Assembly: GCA_025917655.1 (NCBI GenBank)
Contig: CP084620.1
Location: 2,046,001-2,110,000 of the forward strand
Length of the DNA stretch: 64,000 nt
Direction: 5' to 3'
DNA from: Chlorella sorokiniana
Taxonomy: Eukaryota; Chlorophyta; Trebouxiophyceae; Chlorellales; Chlorellaceae
Shown: positions 33,923-45,931 of the stretch, in pieces
Position numbering within the stretch: position 1 is the first letter of the stretch
How the letters are laid out: every line of letters begins with the position of its first letter
Translations under genes and position numbers: made by a program
Notes under the pieces: generated by a model
The model's database searches: none
What the model saw: only the letters and a program-made list of their open reading frames with translations
Told to the model about the DNA's origin: nothing

Positions 33923-36498
33923 TCAGCCGCTCTCCATCGGGACCGCCATGCCTCCTCCGTCTACATCTGCTGCTGCTGCACCCTGTTGGGCCCCGCAGCC
34001 GCAACGCCGGTTAAACAACAGCTGCTTGATGACCTACATTGCGAGGCAGGTGCAGCGCAAAAATGGATCACTAGTGCTCCTGACACAGTTTGTTGAGATC
34101 CAGGGGCTGCGGACAGCCCTACAAGCTGCCAACCATGCTGCCGGATGAAAGACTGCTTGAGAATCCAGTGAGGCACCTGTGCTGCGTCCTGTGTTGACTG
34201 GACCTGCCCGGGGCCCCGCCTCTCACCTGAGTGGACAGCCCCTTGATCTGCTCAGCCGCAACGCGGGCTGTGTCGCGCACCACCTGCTCCAGCTTGCCGT
34301 CCTCTGCGGGCACAGCGGGGCGGGGTTGACTGCTGTGACAGGCAACCAGCAACAATCATGCCGCAGCATGCCCTGCCGAGCCCCGGGAGCTGGATCAGAC
34401 ACAGGAGGGCTGCCCCATCCACTACAGCAGGCACACAAGGCGCGCTTGCGCAGCCATACGCGAGGAGGTACAAGGAAGCCTCGGAACAGCAGCCACCAAC
34501 CTCGCTTGGCCGCAGGGCCGCCCAGAAAGCGCGCCAGGCGCCCGCTGGCGCTGACCTGGCCCTCCACCGCCTCCAGCTTCTTGCCTGCGCAGTGCCAGGC
34601 GCATGAACCAATTTGAGCTGTTTGTTTGGGAATTAACACGCCACGGCTTCGCCAGCCAGCATAGACCCAATCAGGTCTCCAATAAAACCAAACAGCTTGC
34701 CAGCACGATACATGGCGCCCTGCCTTGCCCAAGCACCTATGTCAGCCAGCTGGCCCGTGACCAGGTCGCGTGTGTTGATGAGGGGGTTGGAGGAGAGGGC
34801 GGCCACCCAGTACTTGTTCCAAAGCAGGTCCAGCAAATGGGAGTCGAGGGAGGACTTGAAGAAGGAGATGTCCAGGCTGTAGTACTGCAGGCAGGGGCAG
34901 GGAGGCAGCAGGGCAGCACACATGAGCCGCGCACGGCAGCCGGCGGCGCAACGCGGAGGGCCCGGCCTTTGAACGGCAGCAACCACCGAAGGAGCCGCGT
35001 GTCACGTCGAGCGCCTGCGCCTGCAGGCCCTCCGCTGTGCCGTCCCGTGCGCTGCGACCCTGCAGCGCCCACCTGCTTGCAGTGCACCCCAAAGTCCTCA
35101 ATCTTGTCCAGCGGGATGGTCTGGTACTCGCTAGGGCCCTCGTCGGGGGCTTGTAGCCCTGCAACAGGGCAGGCGGCGGGGGCCTGTCAGGGCAGCTTGG
35201 GGTCTGCAGCGTCTCCTCACCACGGGAGTTCCCGCCATGCCACCAACGCCTGGCCCAGCCAGCGCCCTGCAACCACCCACCCGGCCGACCCACCCACCTC
35301 GGGGTACGTGCGGAACGCCCGATCTCCACCTTGCCGGCTGCCACTGTTCGGTGAGGATCCACCACAATGGCCAGGAAGGGCTCCTGCACCGCCCGGGAGA
35401 TGAGCGGGGGATCCAAAGGTCGTGGCTCTGCCAGTTGTTCACGCGTGATGCCCTCCTACACCAGGCCTTCCACACTTCCCCACACACCCCGGCCACGCTT
35501 GGCCCTGCTCCTCCGAGCGGGGCCCACCTGGTACTTCTGGTTGGTCATCTGGGTGCCGACATCGATGCCAGACAGCCAGCAGCCGTAGCCCGGGTGGCTG
35601 TGGTACCACCCCACAATGTTCTCCTGCCTGCCGGAAGCCTGCATGCAGAACAACCGGGGTAGTAGGTGGTCTCGAGGGTGCAAGCCAGGTTAAGGGCCGC
35701 CCTCGTCCCGCTCCCTGGCACCCAGCGCAACGCTTGCCTGCCTGCCCAGCGCCTGATGCAGCGTGCCGTGCCATCAAAAGTCAGCCGCATGCCCACACAT
35801 AAAGAAACACGAGGCACACGCGCGCAGCAGGCGCCCCACCTTCATCGTCTCCGCAAAGTCCACCATGTACTCGTAGCCCTCCGCTGCTGCGTTGACCCGC
35901 GTCTCGGTGCCCTCCACCGGCAGCGCAAAGCAGTCTATGACGATGAATTCGTTGCCCAGGATCTTGCCCTGCCAGGCGGGTGTGGGGTGAGCTTCGGGCG
36001 GCACCCACCGAAGGGCAGGGCAGGCGACCAGCGGCGCAAGAGGGGCAGATGGCGGCATGCACCGGCACAAAGAGCCCCGCCCTTACAAACTTCACCTGCA
36101 TGACGCCCATGACCTCGATGTTGCCGCCGCTCTTGGCATGCATAGCCATTTTGAGCAGCGCTAGTGCCGATATTCTCACTCTGCAGCGGAGCAGGCGTGG
36201 CGACAGTGCAGAGCAGTCGGGCCTGCGCCTGCATGGTGCCCGCCCGTTGTCTGATCAGGGGCGCCTTGACGCTATCATGGCTGTCATGCGACATTTCTTT
36301 GCCGCCGCCCAGGCCCACTCACCGCTTGAAGTAGTGTGGATCGCGTGCCCAGGGCTTGGCAGCCTGAATGGCCTTCTGCTCCTCGGCGTCATAGCGATAA
36401 AGGCTATCAAGATCGCTGGTGGATGCAGCCTGTACGTCGTTCTCCAGCTCCCACCGCGCCTGCGCGTTGGAAACTGTGGCCTTCTCCGCCTGGCTCAT
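33923..36498 (-). CDS. CSN5: COP9 signalosome subunit 5 (JAMM deneddylase)
   Basis: CSN5 removes NEDD8 from cullins within the COP9 signalosome. Exons: 36498-36323, 36180-36096, 35968-35840, 35638-35528, about 35393-35290, about 35160-35073, about 34888-34727, about 34590-34550, 34303-34227 and 34033-33923. The JAMM zinc motif is complete: the EVMGVMQ glutamate (exon 2) and [14 protein letters not shown] (exon 4) with two His and Asp. Other family blocks are [81 protein letters not shown] and VIKQLLFN. Frame slips at 35318 and 35146 occur in C/G runs and are each cured by one base (giving EIGAFRTYPEG and [20 protein letters not shown]). The small exon near 34570 is the least certain. The start ATG lies 244 bp from the next gene's start on the other strand. 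Confidence 0.95.
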
Positions 36499-36742
36499 TG
36501 CAGCCCAATAGCCCCGTGGAACAGCAATAATAAGAGATCTGAGGGCATAAAAGATCGCTTGGACAGTCCTGAAAGCCATGCAACCCAGCAAGTGCCAGTG
36601 TACACCGCTGTCCTGCACAGTTCCAAATTGTGGCAGGCAGAGCAATGCATTGCAGCAATGCGGATTTCGGTTTGATCCAAACGTCCCTGCATATCATTTT
36701 CAAGCAGTAAAGCACCCTTGCAGCCCTATCCCAGCAATTATC
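36499..36742. promoter_or_regulatory. 244-bp shared divergent promoter, CSN5 / plastid protein
   Basis: The two start codons face away from each other with only 244 bp between, so both 5' untranslated regions and core promoters must be inside. GC is lower than in the flanking exons. No TATA box is obvious. Confidence 0.6.
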
Positions 36743-38175
36743 ATGCGTGCGGCTTGCATGGCCCTGCAACCAACCCTGCTCAGGCCCTGTAGCGGTGTCC
36801 GCAGCACACACGTGCTCCGCAGCAGCGCACGTGCCGTGCAACAGCGGCGCAGCCCCCTTGGTTGTGCGCTGCTGGGCAGGCGGGCGTTTGTGCGTGCGTT
36901 GGCGGCGGCCGATGATGCCACCGCTGACAGCCTGGCCGCAGTGCAGCAGCTTGACGCGCTGATTGACACCCTGATGGAGAAGAAGAGCCCGCAGGAGCTG
37001 GCGCAGTGTGTGGCGGAGAACATCATGTCGTTCGACCAGCGCTTCTGGCTGCGCCTGGCCACGCGCAGCGCACGCGGCGGCGGACGAGGAGCAGCGGCAG
37101 CAGCTGGCAGCGCTGGCCAAGGTTGTGATGCAGCTGGTGGACTCCGTGGTGAAGCGCACCAATGAGCAGCTGAGCGAGTCCACGGCGCTGCTGCAAGACA
37201 TCTTGAAGGCGGCTGCCGATGAGCAGGTGGTTGCCAGGGCCCGTGGCCCCGCGACCCCCCCCCGCCCCTTCCCCGCCCAACTGCCTTCCCACCCCCGCCT
37301 GTTGCACGCCTGTCCACCTGCAAGCGTTGTTTGCACGAGCTGCCAGCCATACCTGCCACTATGCTTTCCCCCTGTAGACCGGCGAGTGGCAGCTGCCGCT
37401 GGCACCCCAGAAGCTGGCGGCGATGCGGTCGGTTATGGACGCCAACGCCGCCGCCATGGACGAGTCGCTGCTGGCGGCCTGCTACTCTTGGATGCGCAAG
37501 GCGTCGGAAGACAAGCTGGATGGTGCGTGGGGGCTTGGGCGGGTGGTGAAGTGAAGACGGCAGGAATTTTGCAACCCGCTGCTGCGCAAGAGCACTTGAG
37601 ATGTGCGGCCGAAGGATGCTTCCACCCCTCTGGCTGCGTTTCTGACTGCCGCCATGCTGCCGCCGGCCCTCTTGGCTCCCTGCCGCAGGCATGGTGGCCC
37701 TGCTGCAGAAGGTGCTGCAGCTGTACGCATGCCAGCAGCTGGGGGCGCAGCCGGCGGGCGGCGAGCGCAGCACCGGCGAGGCCGCCGTCGACGAGCTGCT
37801 GGCGGCGGACGAGGCCCTGTGGGCGACGCTGATTCGCCAGCGCACCCAGGATGGCGGCCTCACGTGCGTACCCGCCTGCCGCCTGGGCCGTGCCTTGCGC
37901 TGGGGCCCCTCTGCGCGGCTCCCTCGCCTGCCAACTGCAGCTGCTGCGATCCCTCTGGCTGCTGCCCTGGCCTCATGCCGCTGCCCCTCCATCCACGCAC
38001 CCACCCACGCCGCAGCGAGCCCGCGTTCATGGAGGCGCTGCAGCGGCGCATGGAGAGCGTGGTGCTGGGGCTGCCGTCTGGGTCGTATGCGCAGCGGGTG
38101 CAGGCCGAGTACCTGAAGGAGCTGGAGGAGCGGGGCAAGGCAGCCTTTGCGGAGCTGGCCGCGGGCAGCGCTTGA
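36743..38175 (+). CDS. conserved plastid-type protein of unknown function
   Basis: Exons: 36743-37228 or so, 37379-37520, 37688-37864, 38016-38175. The start MRAACMALQPTLLRPCSGVR and the following Arg/Ser/Ala-rich, acid-poor 55 residues look like a chloroplast transit peptide. The mature part is helical: LDALIDTLMEKKSPQELAQC, MSFDQRFWLRLATRS, QQLAALAKVVMQLVDSVVKR, ALLQDILKAAADE, GEWQLPLAPQKLAAMRSVMD, MVALLQKVLQLYACQQL and MESVVLGLPSGSYAQRVQAE ending KAAFAELAAGSA. I remember similar proteins in land plants without a settled function and give no name. One frame change after LATRSA near 37075 precedes DEEQRQQLAALAK. Nothing suggests an enzyme active site. Confidence 0.7.
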
Positions 38176-38368
38176 GGCACGCGGCGGCTGCATGCGCGCA
38201 CGTCACAGACACTGCTTTGCTGGCTTGGCAACGGCAGGGAGAAGGCAGCGCAACAGCGGCGTGCATGGAACAGGGCTCGTGCGTTGATGGCGGCATGCGT
38301 TTTAAGTTGTCTGCGCAACCGGCCGGCTGGGCTTCACGCTGGCGTCATGCAGGATGGGAAGCAGCTCC

Positions 38369-39028
38369 TCAGCCGGGTCCGCCCTCCTGCTGCTGCTGCT
38401 GGGCCTCCAGCCGCTGCTGCTGCCCCGCGCGCTCACGTCTCCGCCGTGCGGCAGCAGCCAGCTTGGCCGCTACATCCCTGTCCTTGATGCCGCTGGCCAC
38501 AGCCTCCATAGGCTCCTCCTCCAGCCTGGGAGCCTGGACATACGGCACCTGCGTGCAAGCGCAACATGCTAGGGGGCCAGGTTGCTTAGCTGGCGCAGCA
38601 AAGCATGCCACGCAGCATGCTTCACCTTCTCAAACTGGTCGGCGTGGAAGAGGCGGGGGTAGGCGATGCCGTAGTGCAGCGCAATCTGCAGCCGGTTCTC
38701 CCCCTCCTCCAGCAGCCGAGCAGCTTCCTGCGGGTCCGTGCTGTGCTGGTGAGCACGGAACTGCTTCCACGCCTCGTCGGCTATGTAATCCGCCTCCTGC
38801 GGCTTGGCAAACGGCAGGTTGTGAAGGGCATGCAGGGCAGCCACACCGAACTGACGAGGGCCGGGGCGGCGGTGTGTGGCGGTAGCAGCCAACACAAGTG
38901 CAGAGCAATTGGGCGCGTCGCAATGGTTCTGATCGACTACACACCTCTTTATCGCCCTTCCACTGCCTGCTGGCTTTCAATAGCCGCCGGAACAGGGAGA
39001 GCGCTTGCAGCCTGGTGTGTGTCGTCAT
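38369..39028 (-). CDS. LYR-motif (complex 1 LYR family) protein
   Basis: Three exons: 39028-38945, 38796-38626, 38548-38369. The start MTTHTRLQALSLFRRLLKAS carries the LFRRLL variant of the LYR helix; ADYIADEAWKQFRAHQHSTD, EEGENRLQIALHYGIAYPRL and FHADQFEK are the conserved downstream helices. LYR proteins bind mitochondrial acyl carrier protein and help assemble respiratory complexes or Fe-S clusters. After the third exon start the tail (EEEPMEAVASGIKDRDVAAK, then Arg/Gln-rich) is lineage-specific. The particular LYRM orthologue is not resolved. The gene is short and has clean GT-AG introns and no frame problem. Confidence 0.85.
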
Positions 39029-39339
39029 TGCAGGCAACTCCTGCGATCGTGAGACGATGCGCACCCGTACAGCGAACAGTGATCTCCATCTGTCAACACC
39101 TCCTAGGGCCGAACGGGACAACGCAGTGTGAGCTGGCATGGTTTGCTCGGGCGAGCAGGGCCTAACCGAGTTGATATCGATTGGGGACTGAGACAAACCT
39201 CGTGAAATCATAAGAAAAGAGTGCTGACCGATTCATCGCCCCTGTCAACCCCGACTGCAACTCCTTTCTGCCGCTAGCTCTGCTTTTAGCGCGTTGATCT
39301 TCTTGGCACAGCATCTTCCGCGGGTAGCGGGAAGGACAC
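39029..39339. promoter_or_regulatory. 311-bp shared divergent promoter, LYR protein / BUB3
   Basis: Start codons of the LYR gene (-) and BUB3 (+) are 311 bp apart. The interval is AT-richer than the genes and contains no open conserved block. Confidence 0.55.
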
Positions 39340-41462
39340 ATGTCACTGGGGCAAGAACTTCCCAGTCCGCCCGCCGACGGCATCACCGCTCTGCGTTTCT
39401 ATGCCGACACGCCGCTGTTGTTGGCTTCCAGCTGGGATGGGGTGAGTGGAGTTGCCGATGCAAACATTATTTCCGTCCTGCATTGCAAGTTGGTTTGGCA
39501 TGAGTGCCGTGCCGATGCCTCCCATGCGCACCCACCCACAGACTGCACGAGTGTATGACACTGGGGCAAACGTGCTGCAAGGCACGTTTGTGGCTGGCGC
39601 CCCGTGCTCGACGCAACGTTTGAAACCGACGGCGTGGTGTACACAGGCGGCCTGGATGGGGCAGTGAAGCGGTGAGCTGTGGCTTCAGGCCCGAGCGCCA
39701 GCAGGGCAGCGCCCCGCCTCCCATTCGCTTTGCACTGCCCCCTGCTGAGCTGTAAGCTCTGTGTGCCCCATTGTACACATGTACATCTCACACATGTACC
39801 GCTCCCCTGCGGCCAGGTACGATTTCTTCAAGGGGGCTGAGACGTCGCTGGGCAAGCACGAGGCGGGGGTCAAGTGCGTGGAGTGGCTGCCCGAGCGCGG
39901 CCTCCTCGTCAGCGCCAGCTGGGACAGGTGCGAGGTGCTTGCACGCCGCTTGCCCTGCAGCTGGCCCCTCCTCCTCGTCTGGCGGGCGCAGGCCTCGCCC
40001 GCCCGCCCCAAGCTCTGCCTTGGGGGTGACCCTGCTGTGCTCTGTCCAGCTGGCCTTCATCCATGAGCGCCTCCCACCGCGGCCGCCCCTGCAGCTCGCT
40101 GCGGCTGTGGGACCCACGGCAGGGTGCTGGCGCGCCTGCGGCCCAGGTGGCGCTGCCGGGCAAGGCGTACAGCGCGAGCGTGGGCGGCGTGCGCCTCGTG
40201 GTGGCCATGTCGGGCGGCACGTGGACATCTTCGACCTACGCACGTGCGCTTGGCTGTCTAGCTATGTTTTTGCTTTCGTTGTGTGTTTCTGGGGGGCAGG
40301 GGGGTGGCCTCTTGGCATCTTTCAGGACGACTGAGGCAGTTTGGGCCTGATGCTTTGTGGAACTTCAGTCAGCGTCGCACCCGCCTGCTGCCGTCTTACG
40401 TGCGTGCAGGCTGCAGGCCGGGCAGCCAGAGCAGCGGCGCGAGTCGAGCCTCAAGTTCCAGACGCGCTGCGTGCGCTGCTTCCCTGACGGCCGCGGCTAC
40501 GCGCTGGGCTCGGTGGAGGGGCGCGTGGCCTGGGAGTTCTTTGACCTTGACGAGGCGACGCAGGTGTGTGTGGAGGGGGCCCTGCTTCCGCTCTCGTGCG
40601 TTTGCTGCAGTTTCCTGTGCAGCAGCTGGCATGGCCGCGGCGCTAGCATGGTGCAGACCAAAGGAGTGCACAGCAGCCTGCGCGTGTGCTTGCACTTCCC
40701 CTCCACACACAGCAGTGGGCTTCTGGGCTGCTCTATGAGCCAGCAACCTCCCGCGCCCCTTGCCGGCCCACCACCGCCAACCCCGCCCTCCCACCCTACC
40801 CCACCCATCCACCCACACCCCCACATTACACCCCTACAAACAACGCAGGCCCGCAAGTACGCGTTCAAATGTCACCGCCGCAGCGAGGCAGGCAAGGATC
40901 TGGTCTTCCCCGTCAACGCCATTGCCTTCAACGCGCCCCACGGCACCTTTGCCACCGGCGGTGAGCCTGCGGGCGGTGGGGCAGGGGCAGGGGGGTTGCC
41001 GGGCCCGCCCTGGGTCGCCTGCCTGTGCCCACGCTACAGGCGCTGCGCACGCCGCGCGCAAGGCACCACACGCCGTCGCTCACAGCCCAGAAGCGCTCTG
41101 CTGGTGCAGGCGGCGACGGCGTGGTCAACCTGTGGGATGGCGGGAACAAGAAGCGGCTGCACCAGGTGGCCGGCTACCCCACCTCGGTGGCCGCCCTGGC
41201 CTTCAACGGAGCCGCCACCAAGCTGGCGGTGGCCAGCAGCTACGCCTTCGAGCAGGCGAGTGGGGTGGCTGTCATGTGGGTGGTTGGGTGGCGGGTGTGG
41301 CTGGTCGCGGACCTGCTCCTGCTGGTGTGCCAACCCTGCCTCCGCCCCTTTAACCCGTGCTGGACGCAGGGCGAAAAGGAGCATCCGGCTGACGCCATCT
41401 TTGTGCGGGATGTTGCCGAGGCAGAGGTTCGGCCCAAGCAGCGGCAGCCGCCAGCCGCGTGA
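39340..41462 (+). CDS. BUB3: mitotic checkpoint WD40 protein BUB3
   Basis: Exons: 39340-39441, 39542-39671, 39817-39927, 40095-40248 or so, 40410-40563, 40849-40960, 41110-41255, 41370-41462. BUB3 docks BUB1/BUBR1 at kinetochores. The WD blades read [96 protein letters not shown], then [15 protein letters not shown] and [19 protein letters not shown], both diagnostic for BUB3 over RAE1, [20 protein letters not shown] and [11 protein letters not shown]. Frame slips at 39601 and 40215 beside C/G runs are cured by single bases (giving [12 protein letters not shown] and [10 protein letters not shown]). The seventh intron appears to start with GC (cag|gcgagt). Confidence 0.95.
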
Positions 41463-42453
41463 CACCGAGTGTGAGCCCTCGGCTGGGTTGCGTCGGCAAT
41501 GACTACCCACACACTGATTACACTCTCTCGCATACCGGGCTGGTCCTCGCTGTGAGGCTGCCGCACGCGAGAGCAGCAGGGCGGGGTCACACAGGTGGCC
41601 AGGGCAGGAAAAGGCGCGACCGCTCGACGTGTTGATGATCAGGGTAGCAGGAGAGGGGGAGGAAGAAGGGATTGGCAAAGCAGGGCTTAGAAAAAGGGAA
41701 AGGAGAGGATGAGATTGACCAAGCAGCAAACTAAAGGGGCGGGTCACGGCCCAAGGCGGCACTTCAAAAGGCCCGGCCAAACGGGTTAGTACAAAAACAA
41801 ACGGTATGGACAACTCATGGCAGCCACTCGTTAGGGAAACTGTGCTTGCATGCAGAGTGCGCGTAGACGCGACAGCATGCAAAGGCAGGGCCTCGAAGAG
41901 GGAAGTTGGGGAAGGAAGACAAAGCATGCGTGGACCAGGTGCAGCGGGTGCAGTGCAGAAGGTGCTGCCACTGCTTCTCTGTATCTGCGTCTCCCTCTCA
42001 ACAAAATGGCTGTGCTGGCGGACCGGACAAGGGCACTGCAGCCAAGAGGCCAAGCAGGCAGGGAGTGGCGAGAGCCAGGACCAGCCAAACCAAGTGGTGC
42101 ATGAGAGCCAGGCGCACGGGAGCAACCAAACCTGGCGCAAGGGGCCGACGCTGCTCGCGCATCACGCATGACGCGAATCAGAGAGGGTCAGAAAGGCTGA
42201 ATCAGTTGTTGGAAAAGGGTGAACGCATGCATCGCTGTAGCTCAAGGAAAACATTGCAAAAGCAGAGGCGCAATAGCCGCCAGGCCAGCGGATGCCACAT
42301 GACGCCAGCGCGCCCAAGGCGTGGTGGCCAGGAGAAGGACCAGCTACAACGGGGTGCATGCACGCACAGGCCGGGGTCACATTTATATGGCGTGGGGCAG
42401 GTGCGGTGTGCGCGGGCGCACCACAGCCAGCCCGGCGTAAAAGGCGAGCCGCT
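41463..42453. other. convergent intergenic region
   Basis: 991 bp between the BUB3 stop (+) and the next stop (-). Purine-rich on the plus strand (41620-42200). I find no conserved protein block on either strand, no RNA gene and no repeat. Confidence 0.5.
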
Positions 42454-45295
42454 TCACAGGCGCTTGCCCAGCGCGGCGCGGCTGGACCCGCCGCCCGTGG
42501 TGATGCGGAAGTGGCAGGGGAGCGCCTGCCGCACCAGCGAGGCGGTGAGGCCCGTGACGTCGCTGCAGGGGCGGGAGCGAGGGCGGGGGCTGGCAATACG
42601 TCAGTGAGCAAGGGCGAGGCGACAACAACCACGGTCAACAGCCAGCGCCCGAGCATCGCTGCTCAGTGCGGCGAGGGGGTTGGAGGAGGTGCTGCCGGCT
42701 GCTTTGGCAGCCCTGCAGCGCCCCGTCCTCACCCCAGGTAGGGCGCTTTGGTGGGCGAGTCTGGGCCACCGGCGCCCCCGGGACGCGTCCCCAGGCGGGA
42801 GCGAGGCGGAGGTGAGGAGAAGCTCTCGCTCCGTGTCCTCCCGCCTGCAGCATGGCGACAAAGGCTGGCTCTCAGGCAGGCAGGGAGGCCGGGAGATGCA
42901 ACGCAAACATCTGCGCCTGGACTCCCAACAAATGAACAGGACAACCATCCCCAGTGCCCGCGCTCACCACTCCATGACGCCCGCCCCCACAACTTCCACT
43001 GTTGCCGACGGCAGGCCGCCTAGCCGGCTAGCCTCTGCTGCTTCCTGCGCTGCCGATTCAAGAAGCGAGGCAGGGGTGGCGCCGGCACGGCCCCGCACAA
43101 TGAAGCGGGTGCGTCCAACGCCATCGCTGCAGGTGGCGGCGGCATGGGGAGAGTGGAGGTGTGAGCAAGGTGGGGAGCAAGCAGCCCCCTCCCGCTGCAG
43201 CCCGCTGAAGCGGCGCAAGCCTGCTGCGACGCACACCGAAGCCACGCCCAGCCTGGTTTGTGTGAGCCAGGAAGCGCACGGCGTGCCGCGCTCACCTCAC
43301 GCGTAGCACGCAGTAGTTGAAGCGCCCCCACATGTCAATGGCCACTCCCCGCAGGGCGCGCCCAGCCCACGCGTCGCCCGCGGTGGCGCCGCGCTGCCAG
43401 CGGTCCTGCACCTCCGCCTCGATGGCGCCCTGCTGGCGCAGCAGCTCCTGTGCCTTGTTGGCCAGCGACATCACGCTCTTGGTTGCGCTGGGCAGGCGGT
43501 GGGAGGGCGCAGCCTGCGGGGGGGGTAAGGGGACGAGGGGTGGAGGTGTGCAGGCCGCTCTCAGCAGAACCGCGGCGTGAGTGGCTGCATGACATGCTTG
43601 ATGCAGGCAGGCTGCTGTTGCTGTGACAGCTGCTGCGCAGGGGTGAGCGCCCAGTCCCACCTGGCTGCGCCCTGGCTGCTGCTGCTGCTGCTGCTGTGCC
43701 GCAGCTGGTTGCCCGCGCTGCGCGCCCACGCCGCTGCCCGTTCGGTTGAGCAGGCGCCCCGCCGCCCCCGCCGCCGTGCGTGCTGTTGCAGGGCGACATC
43801 TCTGCTGACAGCAGGCCCATCGTGGTCTCAGAGTGGTCCACATCAAACTGGACGAGGGAGGGGGGGGATGGTGGTTGTGTGGGTGGGGGAGTGTGTTGGG
43901 GGGGCGGAAGATGCGGGGGGCAGGAGCGGCGGTTGCGGTGGGTGCTGCCAAGGCAGCGTGTGGCAACCCAGCTGCCGGCCATCAGCCCTGCAGAATGCCC
44001 CAGCTGGCCAGGTTCGCCCGCATGCAACCCGCCTGCGTGCAGCCCGCCTGTTCAGCTGGCTTGTGGCCCCACCTGGCAGAGCGAGAGGGTGGAGGCGCTG
44101 TTCTCCATCGCCAGCCCGCCCTCCTCCTCCACGCTGGCAACGTGCGGCTTGGTGCCGCGCCGCGTGGGAAGCACCTGCAGGTTGAGCCCCGTGCCGCAGG
44201 CCTGCACGCGGCGGCAGCAGGGAAGGTGCCGAGGGGCTCGAGTGCAGGCCCTTCAAGCCTTGGTGGAAAGGCTCCCCAGCCCGTCGACAGGCAATGACGC
44301 CATGCAATTCTGCGGTACCATTTCAGCATGACGGCCCTTGCCCTCGATTGGGGACGCCCTTGACATCGCGTCCCAGCTTCTCCAGCTCGGCTTCAACATG
44401 ACATCAACCATCACCTTTCCAATGCTGCGAAGGCCCCAATCCCGCCCCGTTCCCAACCCTACGCAAACGCACAAACACACCTGCGTGAACTCCATGGCGT
44501 CCAGGTCATCGCTCGCCACGCTGGCCGCCGCAGCCTCGGGCTGCTCGTAGTAGCGCCGCTGCTCGGTGGCCCACTTGCGGCTGAACCGCCACCGCCACGC
44601 GTGCTCCTGCACCTCGGCTGAGCCGGCCGCGCCGCCACCCCGCTCCACTGGCGAGGCCTGCCCAAAACCCCGGGCCGCAGCACCACCGGGCTGCCAAACT
44701 CGCCCCATCGGCTGCAGCGGGCGGCGGCTGCTGGTCAGGGGCCGGCCCTCGAGCGTCCTGTTGCTAGGCAGCGGCGGCCGCCGCAGGCCAGCTGCTGCCG
44801 CGTCTGGCGCTTGCTCTGGCGGGTCTTGCCGACCAAAGAGGCGGTACCGTCCCGCCCAGGTGCCAATGCCCGGCAGCTCCTGGATGGCCGCAGCTTGTGC
44901 CGCCTGCTGGGAGGGCGCTGCCCGCACCCGGTGGCGGCGCTGCGGTCGCTGCCCCCCGCCGTGGATCTCTGGCTGGAGCTGGAGGGTGAGCCATCTGAAG
45001 CGGCGGCAGGGGGCTGACCCCGCTGCTGCTGCTGCTGACGCCCTCGCCGCGGCGGAGGCGGCGCTGCTTCCTCGCCCTCCAGCTCGTCACGGCGGAACAG
45101 TGCGGCCGCCTTGGACTGGCTCCACGGCCCAAACCTGCAAGTCGTCGCAGGTGGGGCAGGCGCAAGCCGCACTCTGACACTCCAGCTTCACATCAGCAAG
45201 CCCCACGTCCAGCCGAATGCCAAGCAGCCAGACACGCACCAGCCGGCGTTGAGAAGGTGTAGGACGTCTTGGGCATGGCCCTCCTGGGCGGTCAT
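42454..45295 (-). CDS. multi-exon protein of unknown function
   Basis: Not recognised. Exons: 45295-45240 (MTAQEGHAQDVLHLLNAGW), 45134-44481 (FGPWSQSKAAALFRRDELEG, a Gln/Ser-rich stretch, IQELPGIGTWAGRYRLFGRQ, EVQEHAWRWRFSRKWATEQR, DDLDAMEFTQ), 44202-44070 (GTGLNLQVLPTRRGTKPHVA, ENSASTLSLCQ), 43851 to about 43670 (FDVDHSETTMGLLSAEM), about 43514-43297 (LPSATKSVMSLANKAQELLR, GRALRGVAIDMWGRFNYCVL), about 43128-42970 (GRTRFIVRGRAGATPASLLE, ATVEVVGAGVMEW), a short exon near 42750 and the last ending DVTGLTASLVRQALPCHFRI and TGA at 42454. The regular alternation of ordered blocks and linkers suggests a real conserved protein. One frame slip lies in the long second exon. No catalytic motif, membrane helix or signal is evident. 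Confidence 0.55.
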
Positions 45296-45931
45296 CGCAC
45301 TGTGATCGGCCCGTCGGGGCTGCCTGCTGCTCTTTGATCGCGTGCTGGGCAGCGGCAGCCCATTCAGCACCTCTGGGGGAGCCAGGGGAGCCGGTCTGGG
45401 CTGTGTCTGGTTGTTGCTGGGTGGTCCGCTGTTGGCGGGTCCCCACCGCCGTCTTAGGCAGTGTGCGCAGCATGTCTGGTCCACAAGGACACAGGCAGCC
45501 CTGCAGCGCCAGACTGACCCCTTGACGGGCGCACCCTTCTCGAGCGGGGCAGCGCAGCCGTTGACTTTGGATTAAATGAACATCGCAGCAAACTCCGGGC
45601 AACAAACAACCTGGCGGCGCGAGCGTGTGCGAGCAGAAAACACGTGAGGGTGGCCCGGCGGCCCGAGGAGCGCACAGCAACACAAGCCTAGAGCTTGCTG
45701 TCAGTGATGGACTAAACAAAGGTAAACTACAGCCGGGAACCCCAATTGCAGCCAGTACCAAATCAGATGCAGAAGGAAGAAGGTTGCCGGGTGGGCAAGA
45801 ACATTATTTAACAGGATGCTTCCCATTATCAACCGACGAGGAAGCCTTTGTGGAATAAGAACGGTGGCAAGGCGCATGTCGTGCCCTTCACCTTGATACA
45901 TGCACGAGCACCGCCTACCTCAATGCGCTTC
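45296..45931. other. intergenic region between divergent unknown and methyltransferase genes
   Basis: 636 bp that must contain both 5' ends, and perhaps the first exon of the methyltransferase. An AT-rich patch lies at 45700-45860. No repeat or RNA gene is seen. Confidence 0.4.

Noticed and set aside
45701-45901. Minus-strand open frame with a hydrophobic C-terminal half, possible small membrane protein
   Set aside because: Only 66 codons, in the AT-richer intergenic zone between two divergent genes, with no homologue I recognise and no splice or context support.
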